Positions 1 to 11,900 of a DNA stretch of 64,000 nt are shown here, in pieces (the stretch's first letter is position 1; the number at the start of each line of letters is the position of its first letter). Below the pieces are notes generated by a model that did not search any database, had not been told where the DNA came from, and saw only the letters and a list, made by a program, of their open reading frames with translations. Origin of the DNA: Psoroptes ovis. Taxonomy: Eukaryota; Arthropoda; Arachnida; Sarcoptiformes; Psoroptidae. A program made the position numbers and the translations under genes. The DNA is taken from the NCBI GenBank assembly GCA_002943765.1, contig PQWQ01000008.1, positions 434,001 through 498,000 on the forward strand, given 5' to 3'.

Positions 1-18
1 AAAAAATGAACATTTTTA

Positions 19-98
19 TTAGGTTGTCCGAAAAGTTTTTGCCGATTATATCATAGAAAATGATTGGAAAATCGGCAAAAACTTTTCGGACAACCTAA
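19..98. mobile_element. Mariner-type MITE, near-palindromic subtype
   Basis: 80 bp with perfect 29-bp terminal inverted repeats beginning TTAGGTTGTCCGAAAAGTT and flanked by TA on both sides. The inner arm (TTTTTGCCGATT) differs from the main type. It has no coding capacity; movement would need a mariner transposase from elsewhere. Confidence 0.95.
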
Positions 99-113
99 TA
101 GATTATTTTCGAA

Positions 114-140
114 TTTTTTTTTTTTTTTTTTTTTTTTTTT
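114..140. repeat. Poly(T) run
   Basis: 27 consecutive T shortly after the first MITE. A simple homopolymer, possibly the tail of a retroposed sequence on the other strand, but no body is recognisable. Confidence 0.8.
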
Positions 141-478
141 GAGAAAATAAAACCTTTAAAAATCAAAAGGTATATACCTTTTAAATTAAACATTAAATCT
201 AATACTTCTTATGTAAAATACCTTTATATAACAGATATATGTTTCCAATGCTCGAAAAAAATGTAAATAAATGTGAATAAATATAAATCAAATTGATTTG
301 TAAATTGTAGAAAAATTTATTATTTCATATTATTTTAAGAACTAATCAAAAATCTTATTCATTTTACATTTATCCGGCCGGTGAACCTTCTATTTGCTTC
401 AGTTTAACAGATTTATTTCACATCAACTTTGAATTAAATGGAAATTAAACTAGAATAAATAACTCAATGAATATATTT

Positions 479-557
479 TTGGGTGTCCGGAAAATTCTGG
501 CCAATTTTCATGAACAACTCTATTGATTAACCGGAATGAACTTTTCGGACAGCTTAA
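479..557 (+). mobile_element. Mariner-type MITE, main type, diverged
   Basis: 79 bp with the main-type core (CAACTCTATTGATTAA). The left end is decayed (TTGGGTGTCCGG) and the right end reads AGCTTAA followed by TA. Confidence 0.88.
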
Positions 558-744
558 TATTTTTGAGTAAATAAAAAAAACCTAAAAAATATAAACCATG
601 TTACATTTGATGGTAAATGAATGCATTTCATGCACATTGATATATCGAAATCGTATAAAGATGAACAGATTTTGTTGAATTTAATATGATTTTCAATCAG
701 GTAATAGTCTTTCAACTGGTAGTCAAACAGTGCAAGTAGATGTA

Positions 745-824
745 TTAGGTTGTTCGAAAAGTTTTGGTCGATTTTCATGAGCAACTCTATTGATTAAGCG
801 GAATGAACTTTTCGGACAACCTGA
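745..824 (+). mobile_element. Mariner-type MITE, main type
   Basis: 80 bp, TTAGGTTGTTCGAAAAG to the right end, flanked by TA at 743-744 and 825-826. The core reads GAGCAACTCTATTGATTAAG. Confidence 0.95.
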
Positions 825-999
825 TACATACAAATATCAGGATTAATGGGCAAAAACTCGAAAAAAAATTACATTTATTTGAATTGAAATGAAATAAAAT
901 CAATGGAATAAATACACTGTATCATTGCCATCAGTAGTTTGATGGATTCTGAAATTAATTCATTTTGTTTGATTTGATTTCATTTCATCTTGTTTGATT

Positions 1000-1092
1000 T
1001 AATCTTGTCCGAAAAATTTTTGATGATTTTCAATCAGCATCTGCATTGATTTTCAATGAGACAAAAACTTATGAACTTTTCGGACAACATGA
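1000..1092 (+). mobile_element. Mariner-type MITE, old diverged copy
   Basis: About 93 bp; the ends CTTGTCCGAAAAATTTT and GAACTTTTCGGACAAC match the family but the interior is changed and longer. Confidence 0.7.
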
Positions 1093-3902
1093 CAAATGTT
1101 TGATTTCATCGTTTGATTTGATTTTATCATTTTATTTGTTTTTTAAATCGATTTCATTCTGTAAACATCTTTGTGTGAAATGGTCGGAAATGGATTTTTT
1201 GTGAATGAAATTCTCACACAGAGAAAAATGAACTGAATTGATTAAGAAAATTGATTACCAATCACAAAATGATTGAACCTGTGAAATATTTCTCAAATGA
1301 ATTATTCTTGTCAGCGTATTTCAATCAATTTTGAATTTGAATAAGTCTTGAAATTGAAATCCGATGAACATTTGTATGTGTTAATCATATGATTTGATTG
1401 TTGAATTCTCTGCATTTTGCCGCTTGTGTCAAGCTAAATTCTCACAGTTTTCTGCTCATTTTGTCGGCATAAATTTTTCCGATGGTAAAAACTTTGCGAT
1501 AATCAATGATTGACTACCTTACATTAACAATGACTACCGGTAAATTGATAGCTGATCATAAATCGACGCCTCTGATGCTTTGATTGTCAAAGGGTTCAAT
1601 CAATCAAAGGGTTTGTTTGTTTGTTTGCTTTACGGAGTAATTAAACGCCTATTCTTTATTTGAAATCAATGAATAATTATGGAGAACAATCGATATCAAC
1701 TGGCAAACCCAGTAACCCACGTTCCTTGCATCGAAAAATATCTGTTCAATGATAAATAATGACCAGTGGTTAATGGGTCAAAATAATTGGTCGATTCAAC
1801 ATTGTTCAATCCTAAAACACTACTGGTTTAATTTTAAATTGATGAAATTCAAAAGATCAAAGATTATTTATGATTGTTCTGATCATAATCATTGTTATTA
1901 TCGGATATCGTAATGATCGATTATTATTAGGACCAAGATATATCGATACAAATACCAGTTATTATTATTAACAATTATCATAATTAATTATTCAATTGTC
2001 AAAAATCGAGAAAATAAATAAACAAAAAACAAATAAAGCAAATAAACAATCGAAAATTGATGCCGTAAGGCTTGAAATTTTAAAATTTATAAAATAACCA
2101 ATCAAATTTCTTTGAAATCGATGAAATTTCAATGGTCAATTATTTTTCTCCGAACAACAGACTCGAACAGGTTCGATCATTTATTATTATTATTATTATT
2201 CGATCTTTGAGCTTCGAATGATTGAACATATTTTCTTAAATATTTTAAAATTGAAGAAAATTTCTTAAGAAATACTTTTCTTCATTGAAAATTTTTTATT
2301 TTTTCGAACCATTTTTCAATGATCAATAATTCAATGGTCAATTTTTATTATTTGTTTGTCTTAGACAAATAATAATAAATAAATAAATAATGGATTATTA
2401 TCATTATGATAATTAGACGCATAATACATTAGTCGCTATGATATCAGTTGTTTGCTCAGCTGAATACGTTACCAGGTAGCAGATATAATGATTGACCATA
2501 GATCAGAGCAGGTAAATAATAATAATAATGATCAATTGATAGATTATCGATTTATCGAATATCCATTGATTATTTTCATTATTATTATTATTATCATCAT
2601 TGAAATAATAATTATCAATCATTCAATCAAAATCATTGCACAATGATTGATCAAAATCAATACACAATCAATCCAATGATTGATGTAGGTAAATGTTTTA
2701 AAAATTCGGTCGAAATTCATATGAAATTTTTGAAAATTTCAATTCAAATTTGAATTTTTTAAATTTCTGCCAAAATTGGAAGTCTAAGACAATCGTTTAA
2801 TTGTGATTTATTTCTATTTAAATGAATTCTCCATCTCTGAACTGCTCTGGTTAAATTCCATTGAATTTTCAGAAGGCCCTCAAGGGTATTTTCAATTTTT
2901 TTTTGTTCTTTGAAACAACAACAAAACAACGGAATGATTATCGAATGATTTATCGAAAAATCGGTGGCCATATTTTTCTTCAGATGAATCAATGAATTTC
3001 AATGAGAAAACAGAGCAAACAAATTAAATTCGATGAATATTTCAATGATTCAATGAATTTCAATGATTTCCAATTATTTTTATTTCGATCATCATCATAA
3101 TTATGAATTATTATCATCAAACATTGAATACATTGAAATACACACACACAAACACACGTATCATATTAATATTTCAAACGTAAAACATTTCAAATACAAT
3201 TATCATCATCGATTCGATTGATCTGATTTGATCATCATCGATTCGATCATTGAATCATTGATCGATGGTGATCGAATCAAATGAAATTATTGTTATCATC
3301 ATCATCATCATCAACAGCGAAAAATAACAATGATTTCTACATGAATAATCATCATCATTATTATTATTTTCATTTGTTTTATCTTCGATGTATCATCATT
3401 TATTATTTCATTTTTACTGAATTTGATATTTAATTTATCATTAAACGAATTGAGTGAAATCATAATCAAATCAGATCAAATCAAATTCAGATCAAATCAA
3501 AACAAATCAATGGAAAAATTCAAAAATTTTTCGAAAAAATTCATATTTTGTTTCTCCTTTTGATTGTTTGTTTAATTCAATGATAATGATAATAATAATG
3601 ATGATGATTGGTTCATTTGTTATTATTTATTCATTATTATTATTGAAATCATTATTTACCAGTCACTGGTTATGATTAGTTATCAGTTATTATGATTATC
3701 AATGAATGAATTTTTTCATTTTCGAAACAAAAACAAATCAAGTATGATGCAGTTGATGAAGATCGATAATGAATTACAATTAATTTAATCAAAATCAACA
3801 GAACAAAATCAAAAACAAATGAACAAGCGAATGATGTTCAAACGAATGAATCAAATCAAATCAAATCCAATCATAATAAATAATACAAATAATAACAATT
3901 TA
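1093..3902. other. No gene seen; low-complexity AT-rich DNA
   Basis: No frame here looks like a protein or is bordered by convincing splice sites. It holds (ATT)n at about 2181-2200, (ATC)n at about 3293-3312, a CA-rich run near 3142-3160, and many short ATTGA/TCAAT mirror-like words. Confidence 0.6.
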
Positions 3903-3984
3903 ATAGATTGTCCGAAAAGTTCATTCCGCTTAATCACAATAGAGTTGCTCATGAAAATCGGCCAAAACTTTCTGGACAACTTAA
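3903..3984 (-). mobile_element. Mariner-type MITE, main type, TGTG variant
   Basis: 82 bp in reverse orientation, flanked by TA at 3901-3902 and 3985-3986. Its core reads (reverse strand) CTCTATTGTGATTAAG, sharing a two-base insertion with the copy at 40987. Confidence 0.93.
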
Positions 3985-6900
3985 TAATATCAGTAACAAT
4001 GTAAATGGCAACAACCAGAATGTACAGGTTATTGATATGAATACATTTATTAATAATGATTATTAAAATAATGTAACTATAATCATAATTACAATAAGCA
4101 TCATTATTATTATCGAATGAATGTAAATAATAATATCAAGTATTATCATTATTAAATCATTGATATCATTATTCTTAATCATTATTATTGAAAAATATCT
4201 GTTTTGTTATCTAGCATTGTTCAACGTAGAAATATTTGAAATAAATATAATTTTTAATGATGATAATACTGACTAATAATGATAATGAACCATTGAATGA
4301 TTGGACCTGAATAATAATACCTGAATAAAAACAACAAAAACAAAACAAAAAAAAATCTTGGCTAATAACAAATAAATAAATGAATAAATAAATAATTACA
4401 ACAATCAAAATCAAATCGTTTGAAATCATCATGATCAACGATTTGATTAATAAAACAAAAACAATCAAATGAATAAATTTTAAGAAATGAAAATGAACAA
4501 TCAATGAAATATCAATTCAATCTCAAGAAATCTAATCAAAAATTCAAAGATATTCAAAATGAATTTCAATTGAAAATGACAAGCCTAATTGGAATTTTTT
4601 GTTTCTGTTGTTTTTCTGTGTATTATTTTCTGTGTAAGAAAAATAAATGAATTCATTGAATTAATATTTGAAAAGAACAAAGCCAATTTGAAATAAATGA
4701 AAAAAATTAATTGGACAATCATTTCAATGGTAAAATTATTGGTGATTGGTGGAATAAATGAAAATAAAGATAAATGAATCAAAAACAAAGCAAACACAAA
4801 GAACAAACAAAAATGATTGAAAATGATTTCAATTGAAATGAAATGAAATGAAATGAACGAAAATCGAGCGTAAAACAGGTAGCATTTTGCCAATTCAAGC
4901 ATTTTGCCTTAATTTTAAAGCCCAATAAACATCCATCCATTTGGCTAGACATTCAATGGATACATACGAATAATCTAAGGTAGAAATGAAATGATAACAA
5001 CATTGAATAATGAATGAATGAATGAGGTTGAATGATAATATGTAATGCTTTGATAATTGTAATTATTTTTTGGAATCAAATGAATGAAACAAAACATTTC
5101 GAATGATTATTTATCTTTGAATTTCTTGTGTAATCTTCGTATAATGTCTTTATGTGTGTGTAATGTGAATTTCGATTAATTTTTTATTTGTTCTTAGTTC
5201 TTTGAAATAAAATATTTGTTCATTTATTTTCTCGTATCAATGACGGCTGAAAAATTCAACGAAATCAAAAAATGATCGAGATTTGTTTATCAGTGAAAAC
5301 AATGCCAAATTGACTATGAATGACCAGATACACACAGAAGCTCTGATGTCGGGCTCAGGTAGCTTTGAACTGGCTTTGATCACAAATTGTTTAAATGTCA
5401 TCCATGTGTATAAGAGGATACCTTTTTAACTACTTTTTGATAAAATATGATTCAATTATCAACGAATAATCATTAAATAATAATAATTGATAATTGCAAT
5501 GGTAAGGTATTGGGGTAAGGTAAGGCAATATTTACCCTCTCTTATCAATGAGGTTATACATTTTAATGAAAAAGGTATGTCTTATCAATTCTCAAAGATT
5601 CCATTGAAAATTTTCTTTTGTTTTTAAATTTCAAACAATATTTGGATTCGTTTCGATTGATTGACATCCGATTTTAGGTCAATTTAATTGGAATAAATTT
5701 GATTTGTTTTGTTTTCAAAAAGGTTAAAAGGTAAAGTAAGGTTTTTGATAACAATTATCTTTGAAATACGATTGTTTCAAGCTGGTAACACACCTTGGTC
5801 ACAAACAAATCAAGGTGTATCGTATTTCGATTGTTTTTCAAAAAATTTTGAAAAAAAATTCAAAAAAAAAGCATCGAAAAACAAATCAAATAAACACTTA
5901 GGTAGTAACCTTAAAAACCCACAAATTTTTGTGTTCAAAGCAATTCGAAATGGCAAATTGACAAGTACCATGATTGATAAATGATCATAAATAAATGATG
6001 ATGATGATAATAAAAAAACTAAACCACCGTCACAACCACCATTTATTTCACTACCCGAGTGATTCAGTGAGTCGGTGATTCGGATAAATCGGCCGTTTCG
6101 GGCCACCTTGTAATCGGTTGATTACCGAAAATTTGTACACACAAATTTGATCGTATTTTATCATCTTTGAAATAATTTGAAAAAAAAACATTGATAACAT
6201 CAATGAGAATAATTGCTTGAATTACAATTAAAATTACAAATAAAATCACAAAAAAAAAACAAATTAATAATTTACAATTGAAATAATAATTTGAAATAAT
6301 TTAAAATAATAATAATAATAATAATAATAAATTACAAATTCATACCTCTTGCCTCTTAATACTTACGATATGCTTAATAATTTAAAAAATGATAAAATTT
6401 ATGATAAGATAAAATCTTGAATATTCAAAATTTACGAATGATGATGATGATGATGATACCGATGATCATACCGATGATAATTATCTTCTCAAAGGTTAAC
6501 CAGAAGTTATATCGTGGTCATTATCTTTGATTCATTGAATATCATCGTAATGATTCAATCAAATAAGAAAGAGAGGTCTTCAATGCATCTTTTTCCATTA
6601 TTTTTTTCTTGGTTTTCAATTAGTTTGGACCATTGGTAATTTGTTCAAATTAAAATTTAAGAAAGAAAGAAAAAAAAATTCAAATTAAAATTGTTTCAAT
6701 TCTTTGTGATAATTTATTGACATTTTCTATCATAATTTCAATGATGATGATGATGGGATTTGTTTGTATGCAAAAAAGAGTGCAGAAGACAACGAAGGCA
6801 TTTGAACGAGGCATTTGAAGGCTATTATTTTTTTTCAAAATAATCAACACTAGTTACTCTTCCAGTGGATATTTGAAGGCTATTATACTGGTGATTTCAG

Positions 6901-8432
6901 TGATTAATAATACCGAGCTGACAGGTAAGTAGTTACCTGGTGATGATATTGATGATGATCAATTTAACTTAATGTATTTTTTTTTTATTTTAAATTTTTT
7001 AAAATTAAAATTTTAAAATTAAAATTTTTTGTTAAATCACCGTATGAAACCGGATGAAAACTATATTTGTATTCATTTTCATGTTCATTGATAACAATAA
7101 TTAAAAAAAGATAAAAATCTAAATCATTTGAATAAGGTGAATAAATATTCATTATTTTTTCAAGGAATAAATCGAAAAAATCAATAAATAAAATTAATCC
7201 TTTCTAAAAAAACCCTTTGAGCCCTCATTTTAAAATAAAAATAATTGAATTTTTGTCCTAAGTCTTTTCTCCATGAATTGTTGTAGCATTGTCCAAGTGT
7301 GTGTGTGTTTGTATGGCAATTTGAAAATGCATCAATATTTTTCAAAAAGTCAAGGTTCACTTTGCTTAATTCAAGTTTTTTGAAATTCATTATTCAATAT
7401 TTTTACAGGTCATTTTCTTATCATCATACGGTCATTCATTGACCATATGTTTGTTGGTCAGTTTGTCCATTTCGGTACACTTATCGGGCATCAACCATCA
7501 CCACTAATCAATGGAAATTTACCATTTTCAACCTTTGTAATCCGGCATATCCAATTACTAAAATTTGGTTATCTTTGTTTATCATTGTTTCTATGATCAT
7601 CAGTAAAAAAATGTAAAATATATGTCCACCTGTTTGTCAAATTGACCAAAAATATTTCTTCCTTGACTTGAAATATGATATATCACCATCATTATTCTAT
7701 GAATAATGGATAAAACCATTATCAATAGTATCATCAACACCTTTCGTGGATGCTATACATTAGACGATATGTATCAACCATTTAGACCAAAGATAGATTT
7801 AATTATTTCGAATGAAACAGAAAAATGGCAGAAAAAAATTGTTATCAACCAAAGGTATAAACCAACTAAAAAGTATAAACTTTAAAAGGTAGTAGATATG
7901 GAATATATGGAAATATATCAATAGATAATATTGAAAAATAGATATCGCACAAAAGACAAGGCAAAGGTGTGACCTCTACAATGATTTTAATGATTATTTC
8001 TTATGCATTTTCGATGGTAGAAAATGTCCAATTTGTCAACCGAATATATATGACCGAATGAACGCTTGAAATTAATACGAAATTTTCTTAAGAAAAATAA
8101 ACCGGAGATCTTTGAATAAATAATAATAAATTGTCAATTGATTTAGGCTTTTGAAAGTTTTTAGTTCAATTTGATAAAATGATAGTTTTAAGGTCGAAAA
8201 AAAACATTTTTTCGACCAGTAAACATTGATCAAACATATTTTATTGAAAAAAAATGTTCAATTTAATAATCAATATCGAATGAAATGAATAAAAAACAGG
8301 GTAAATAATATCCATACAGGTAATTGAAGCACAATTAGTTGAGCAAGTTTTTAGAACCAAAAAAAAAAAAAAATAATGATTCAAAACTGTGATCTAAGCG
8401 TTCAATTGACAATTTAAAATTATGCTTGAAAA
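3985..8432. other. No gene seen; AT-rich DNA with microsatellites and GGTAAGG repeats
   Basis: No credible coding frame. It contains (AAT)n at about 6306-6330, (ATG)n at about 6437-6457, several GGTAAGG words between 5500 and 5526, and an 18-nt hairpin CAGGTAA-GTAG-TTACCTG at 6922-6939. Short open frames here are of the size expected by chance. Confidence 0.6.
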
Positions 8433-8466
8433 GCGCCGGCAATTTTCCATACACTACGTAAAAACT

Positions 8467-8482
8467 GACGTAGTACTACGTC
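8467..8482. repeat. 16-bp perfect palindrome
   Basis: GACGTAGTACTACGTC reads the same on both strands. It lies 25 bp upstream of the LTR and is richer in G and C than its surroundings. It contains ACGT cores of bZIP-type sites, but no function can be assigned. Confidence 0.7.
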
Positions 8483-8502
8483 AAACATGAAAATTAGTAA
8501 AA

Positions 8503-8507
8503 ACGTA
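8503..8507. repeat. Target site duplication, left copy
   Basis: ACGTA directly precedes the TG that opens the 5' LTR and recurs directly after the 3' LTR. If the LTR ends in TA, the duplication is the 4-bp CGTA at 8504-8507; if it ends in AT, it is the 5-bp ACGTA. Confidence 0.8.
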
Positions 8508-8773
8508 TGTAATAGAAATGGTAGTTATTGATCTAAAGAGATGTTATTTAACATCATTAATTTTTAAATCGTTAGCTTAATGATGATAATGTTTAGCTGA
8601 TTACCATATTTGGCAAAAATTCCAATCTAATCACATTGGCTAAACATGCACATCATTATGATTTAAAGTATTCAAAACATCCTCGATTTAATTACCTTTC
8701 TATCACATTCCTTTCTCATAATGTATATATTTTCCGTCATTTTAATCAAAATTGTCAATTTTTCAATTATTAT

Positions 8774-8784
8774 TCAGTCAGTCG
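8774..8784 (+). promoter_or_regulatory. Putative LTR initiator element
   Basis: TCAGTCAGTCG in the 5' LTR contains two overlapping TCAGT pentamers, the arthropod initiator consensus. Known gypsy-type LTR promoters are often TATA-less and driven by an initiator, so this is the best guess for the transcription start. The same string is present in the 3' LTR. Confidence 0.45.
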
Positions 8785-8821
8785 TTATTTTCATCAAATG
8801 TTGTCATTATCATTTTTTATC

Positions 8822-8831
8822 AATAAATAAA
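8822..8831 (+). promoter_or_regulatory. Polyadenylation signals in the LTR
   Basis: Two overlapping AATAAA hexamers (8822-8827, 8826-8831). In the 3' LTR the equivalent copy starts at 15510 and would direct 3' end formation. The A-tract begins about 10 bases after the second hexamer, close to where cleavage would be expected. Confidence 0.6.
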
Positions 8832-8947
8832 ACTTTTACGAAAAAAAAAAAAAAAAAAAAAACTTGTTGTTGTGTCAAAAATTTATTTCGTGAAAAAAGA
8901 AGGTTAAATTCAACCAAAATTGCGCTCACCACTACGTATATCTTATA

Positions 8948-8983
8948 AGCCAGCAAGATTGAACATTACAAAATATTAATAAG
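8948..8983 (+). other. Leader between 5' LTR and gag; primer binding site not canonical
   Basis: Only 36 bases separate the LTR from the gag start codon. The sequence after the LTR begins AGCCAGCAAGATTGAAC. A tRNA 3'-end primer site would normally start with TGG (complement of CCA), and none is present here. Priming from an internal tRNA region, or self-priming as in Tf1-like elements, is possible, but neither can be shown from this sequence. Confidence 0.5.
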
Positions 8984-11900
8984 ATGAGTACCTCCGACGT
9001 TTTGATGAAGAATCTCCAGGAATTGGAGAAAGAGAAGCCAGTTATTAGGCGAATGATAACTGAAGTATTTAACCAAATTAACGAAAAAACGATTGATGCT
9101 TACGATTTGGTAAAGAAAACATTGGAATTAGCGAAGAGAGTCGCAGACTATCGAGCCAAATTCAAAGCATCAGCAGATTATGGACGTGAACATGGACTTC
9201 CGTTTGATTCCGAAAAATATGAATTGATCAATACAGATTATCATCAGAAACTTGATAAAATATACGAAGTGGCCGACAAAACAAAGCAGGACATCAAAAA
9301 AATAAATATATTTGAAATGACCATCCAAGACGACGCAACTAAAGCTAAAAATGAACCAAGTAAGTCAAATATAACTAATCAACAAGTTCAACAGGAAACA
9401 ATCACAATGACAACCGAAGCTGAACCAAAAACGATGCCTGAAAAATTTATTCTAAAAGAAATTGAAAAAATTAAACCATTTTCGGGGAAATTTTTAGATT
9501 TTCGGAAATTTTTCGAAAGTCTAACATCACTTTTAGACCTTAGCTGTTTACCCCCGCAACGAAAAATCGATATAATTGCTGAAAAATTAGATGGACCAAG
9601 TCGACAACTTATAAATAGTATGGGCGATGAAGACGACTACGAGAAGGTCAAAACCATATTGCGTGAAAAATTTTATGATCCGTATGAAGTCGTATTAAAT
9701 ATAGCTCAACAGTTAAGAAGTCTTCCAAAGTTGACAAATAATTTTGATATAATGGGTATGGAACGAATACTGGAAGATATAAAGAAAACTGAAAAATTAA
9801 TGATAAAGGTTAATATTAATCCCGCTTACACGTATCAATTCAAAAGAATCATCTATCAAAAATTGACATATGAAATTATTAGTAAATTGGGTTGTGTTAG
9901 CGAAACCGATTTAAGTATCATTATCGAAGTATTGGAAAAAGAACATAAATTGGCTAGAAGTAGAAGGGAAGATCAGAATCTCTTTGATGATTTCCTGAAT
10001 TGCAATCCAATTGTTAAAACAAGTCCACAGAGACAAAATACAAGGTCAACCTATTGTTATTTTTGTAATAATCCAACACATAAATCTATTGATTGCTACG
10101 CTAAAATACCGTTGAAAACCAAAAAAAATATAATTTGGGAAAAAAATTTATGCATCAGATGTTTAGAAAAAGGACATCGTATGAAAAACTGTAATTCAAA
10201 ACGAATATGTCAAATTTGTAAAAGTGGTCATCATGAAATTCTATGCCAAACACCTCAGCAAGACAATCCAAGATGGACTAATCAATCTAATGTTAACAGA
10301 GGAAATTATCGATCGATTACGTCTCCACAAAGAAATATGATTGAATACCCACAACAAAGATCGAATACCCCAAGAACAAAAGTTAAAGAAAGTTATGTGT
10401 GCGAAACCATGAATACAAAAAGTAATGATATGAAGTCCCATGTTCAACAAAATTCCGATACAAATGAACAAAAAGAAATGAAAGATACAAAACCCGATGA
10501 TTATGAAGTCCAGACAATGGAGGATGAGTTAATTGGTCTATCAAATCTAGAATCAAATATGCTCCACATGATGATGGCTCAGACGGAAACAACAGATATG
10601 GCTAAAAGAAAAGATTTGGAAGAACCAGTGGTAGTGAAAGCCCAAGTGAATGGTTTTGAACAAGAACTCATGATTGATAGCGGAGCAAACATCAGCTTCA
10701 TAACACCGATGTATGTCAAAAAACTGTTGCTAAAAGAGAAACCAACAAACGAAAATATATTCACTTTGGGAGCAAATGTTCATATAAAAGGCATATGTAC
10801 GACAACAGTAAAAATTGAAAATATTGAACATGAAGTTAAATTTTATGTGGTGCCGCATGAAAAAGATATAATCGCTTTAGGCAGGGATGCAATGCGAAGT
10901 TTTGGAATAAGTATTATTCCAGAAGATGAAAACAAATGGAAAGTAAAAATTAATATTGGTCAAGGTAAAGAAAAGGACGTTGAAGACCACGATATAGGAA
11001 AATTATTGAAAAAGTACAAAGATGTTTTTGCTAAAAATAAAGAAGATATTGAATGTATAAAAAACGAAATGGCACAAATTCATCTATCAAATGAAATACC
11101 GATCACATGCCGTCCTTACCCCTGTACAGCGATGGACCAGGAAATAATCGATAAAGAAATTGACCGGTTATTGAAAATGGATGTTATTGAACCATCAAAC
11201 TCACCATTCTGTTTTCCAATAGTACTGGTTGATAAGAAAGACGAAGGAAAAAAAACAAGATTATGTGTTGATTATCGAAAATTGAATGACGTAACAATTG
11301 TAGAACATTATCCCATGCCGAAAATATCAGATATTGATGAACGCTTAATAAATTCGACGTATTTTACAACTTTAGATATTAGCCAAGGATACTATCATGT
11401 GATGATAGATCCCGATGATCGTGGTAAAACAGGATTTGTGACAAAATACGACCAGTATCAATGGAAAAGACTCCCATTTGGATTAAAAAACGCTCCGATG
11501 ATTTTCCAAAGAATCATATGGTCATTAATAAAAAGAAATAATCTACACATGTACTGTCACAACTATATTGATGACATTATTATTTTCTCAAGAACAAAGA
11601 AGGAACATCTTACGCATTTGGATAATGTAATGAACGTTTTGTTGAAAGAAAATATAAAATTAAAATTGTCGAAATGTATCTTTGGTATGAAATCTATTAT
11701 ATTTTTGGGACATAAGATCTCTGAACATGGAATTGCTCCATGCAGATCAAATATTGAAGCAATAGTAAAAGCAGAACCACCTAAGAATTTGAAAGATTTG
11801 AGGGGATTTCTTGGCAAAATTAATTATTACCATAAATTCATTCCAAATAGAGCGGAAAAGACGTATTATCTAACGGAATTATTGAAGAAAAATCAGAAAT

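Larger units (their letters stand above)
8433..8507. repeat. Left part of an inverted-repeat element split by the retroelement (tentative)
   Basis: AATTTTCCATA and AAAAACTG occur here in order, separated by CACTACGT. After the 3' LTR (about 15633-15690) the reverse complement reads AATTTTTCCATAAAAACTG. The insertion site therefore seems to lie inside an imperfect inverted repeat, possibly a small foldback element. The arms are short and diverged. Confidence 0.35.
8508..8947 (+). repeat. 5' long terminal repeat
   Basis: 440 bp, beginning TGTAATAG and ending CTTATA. It matches 15196-15632 except for the length of an A-tract (22 A at 8841-8862). A TCAGTCAGTCG string at 8774-8784 fits the arthropod initiator consensus and is the likely transcription start. 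Overlapping AATAAA signals lie at 8822-8831, about 10-20 bases before the A-tract, which suggests U3 8508 to about 8775, a short R, then U5. A TATATAT at 8724 is too far upstream to serve as a TATA box for that start. Confidence 0.95.

Noticed and set aside
8636..8830. 64-codon frame beginning MAKHAHH, repeated exactly at 15324-15518
   Set aside because: Both copies lie inside the LTRs; the identity reflects LTR duplication, and the frame overlaps the presumed promoter and poly(A) signals.
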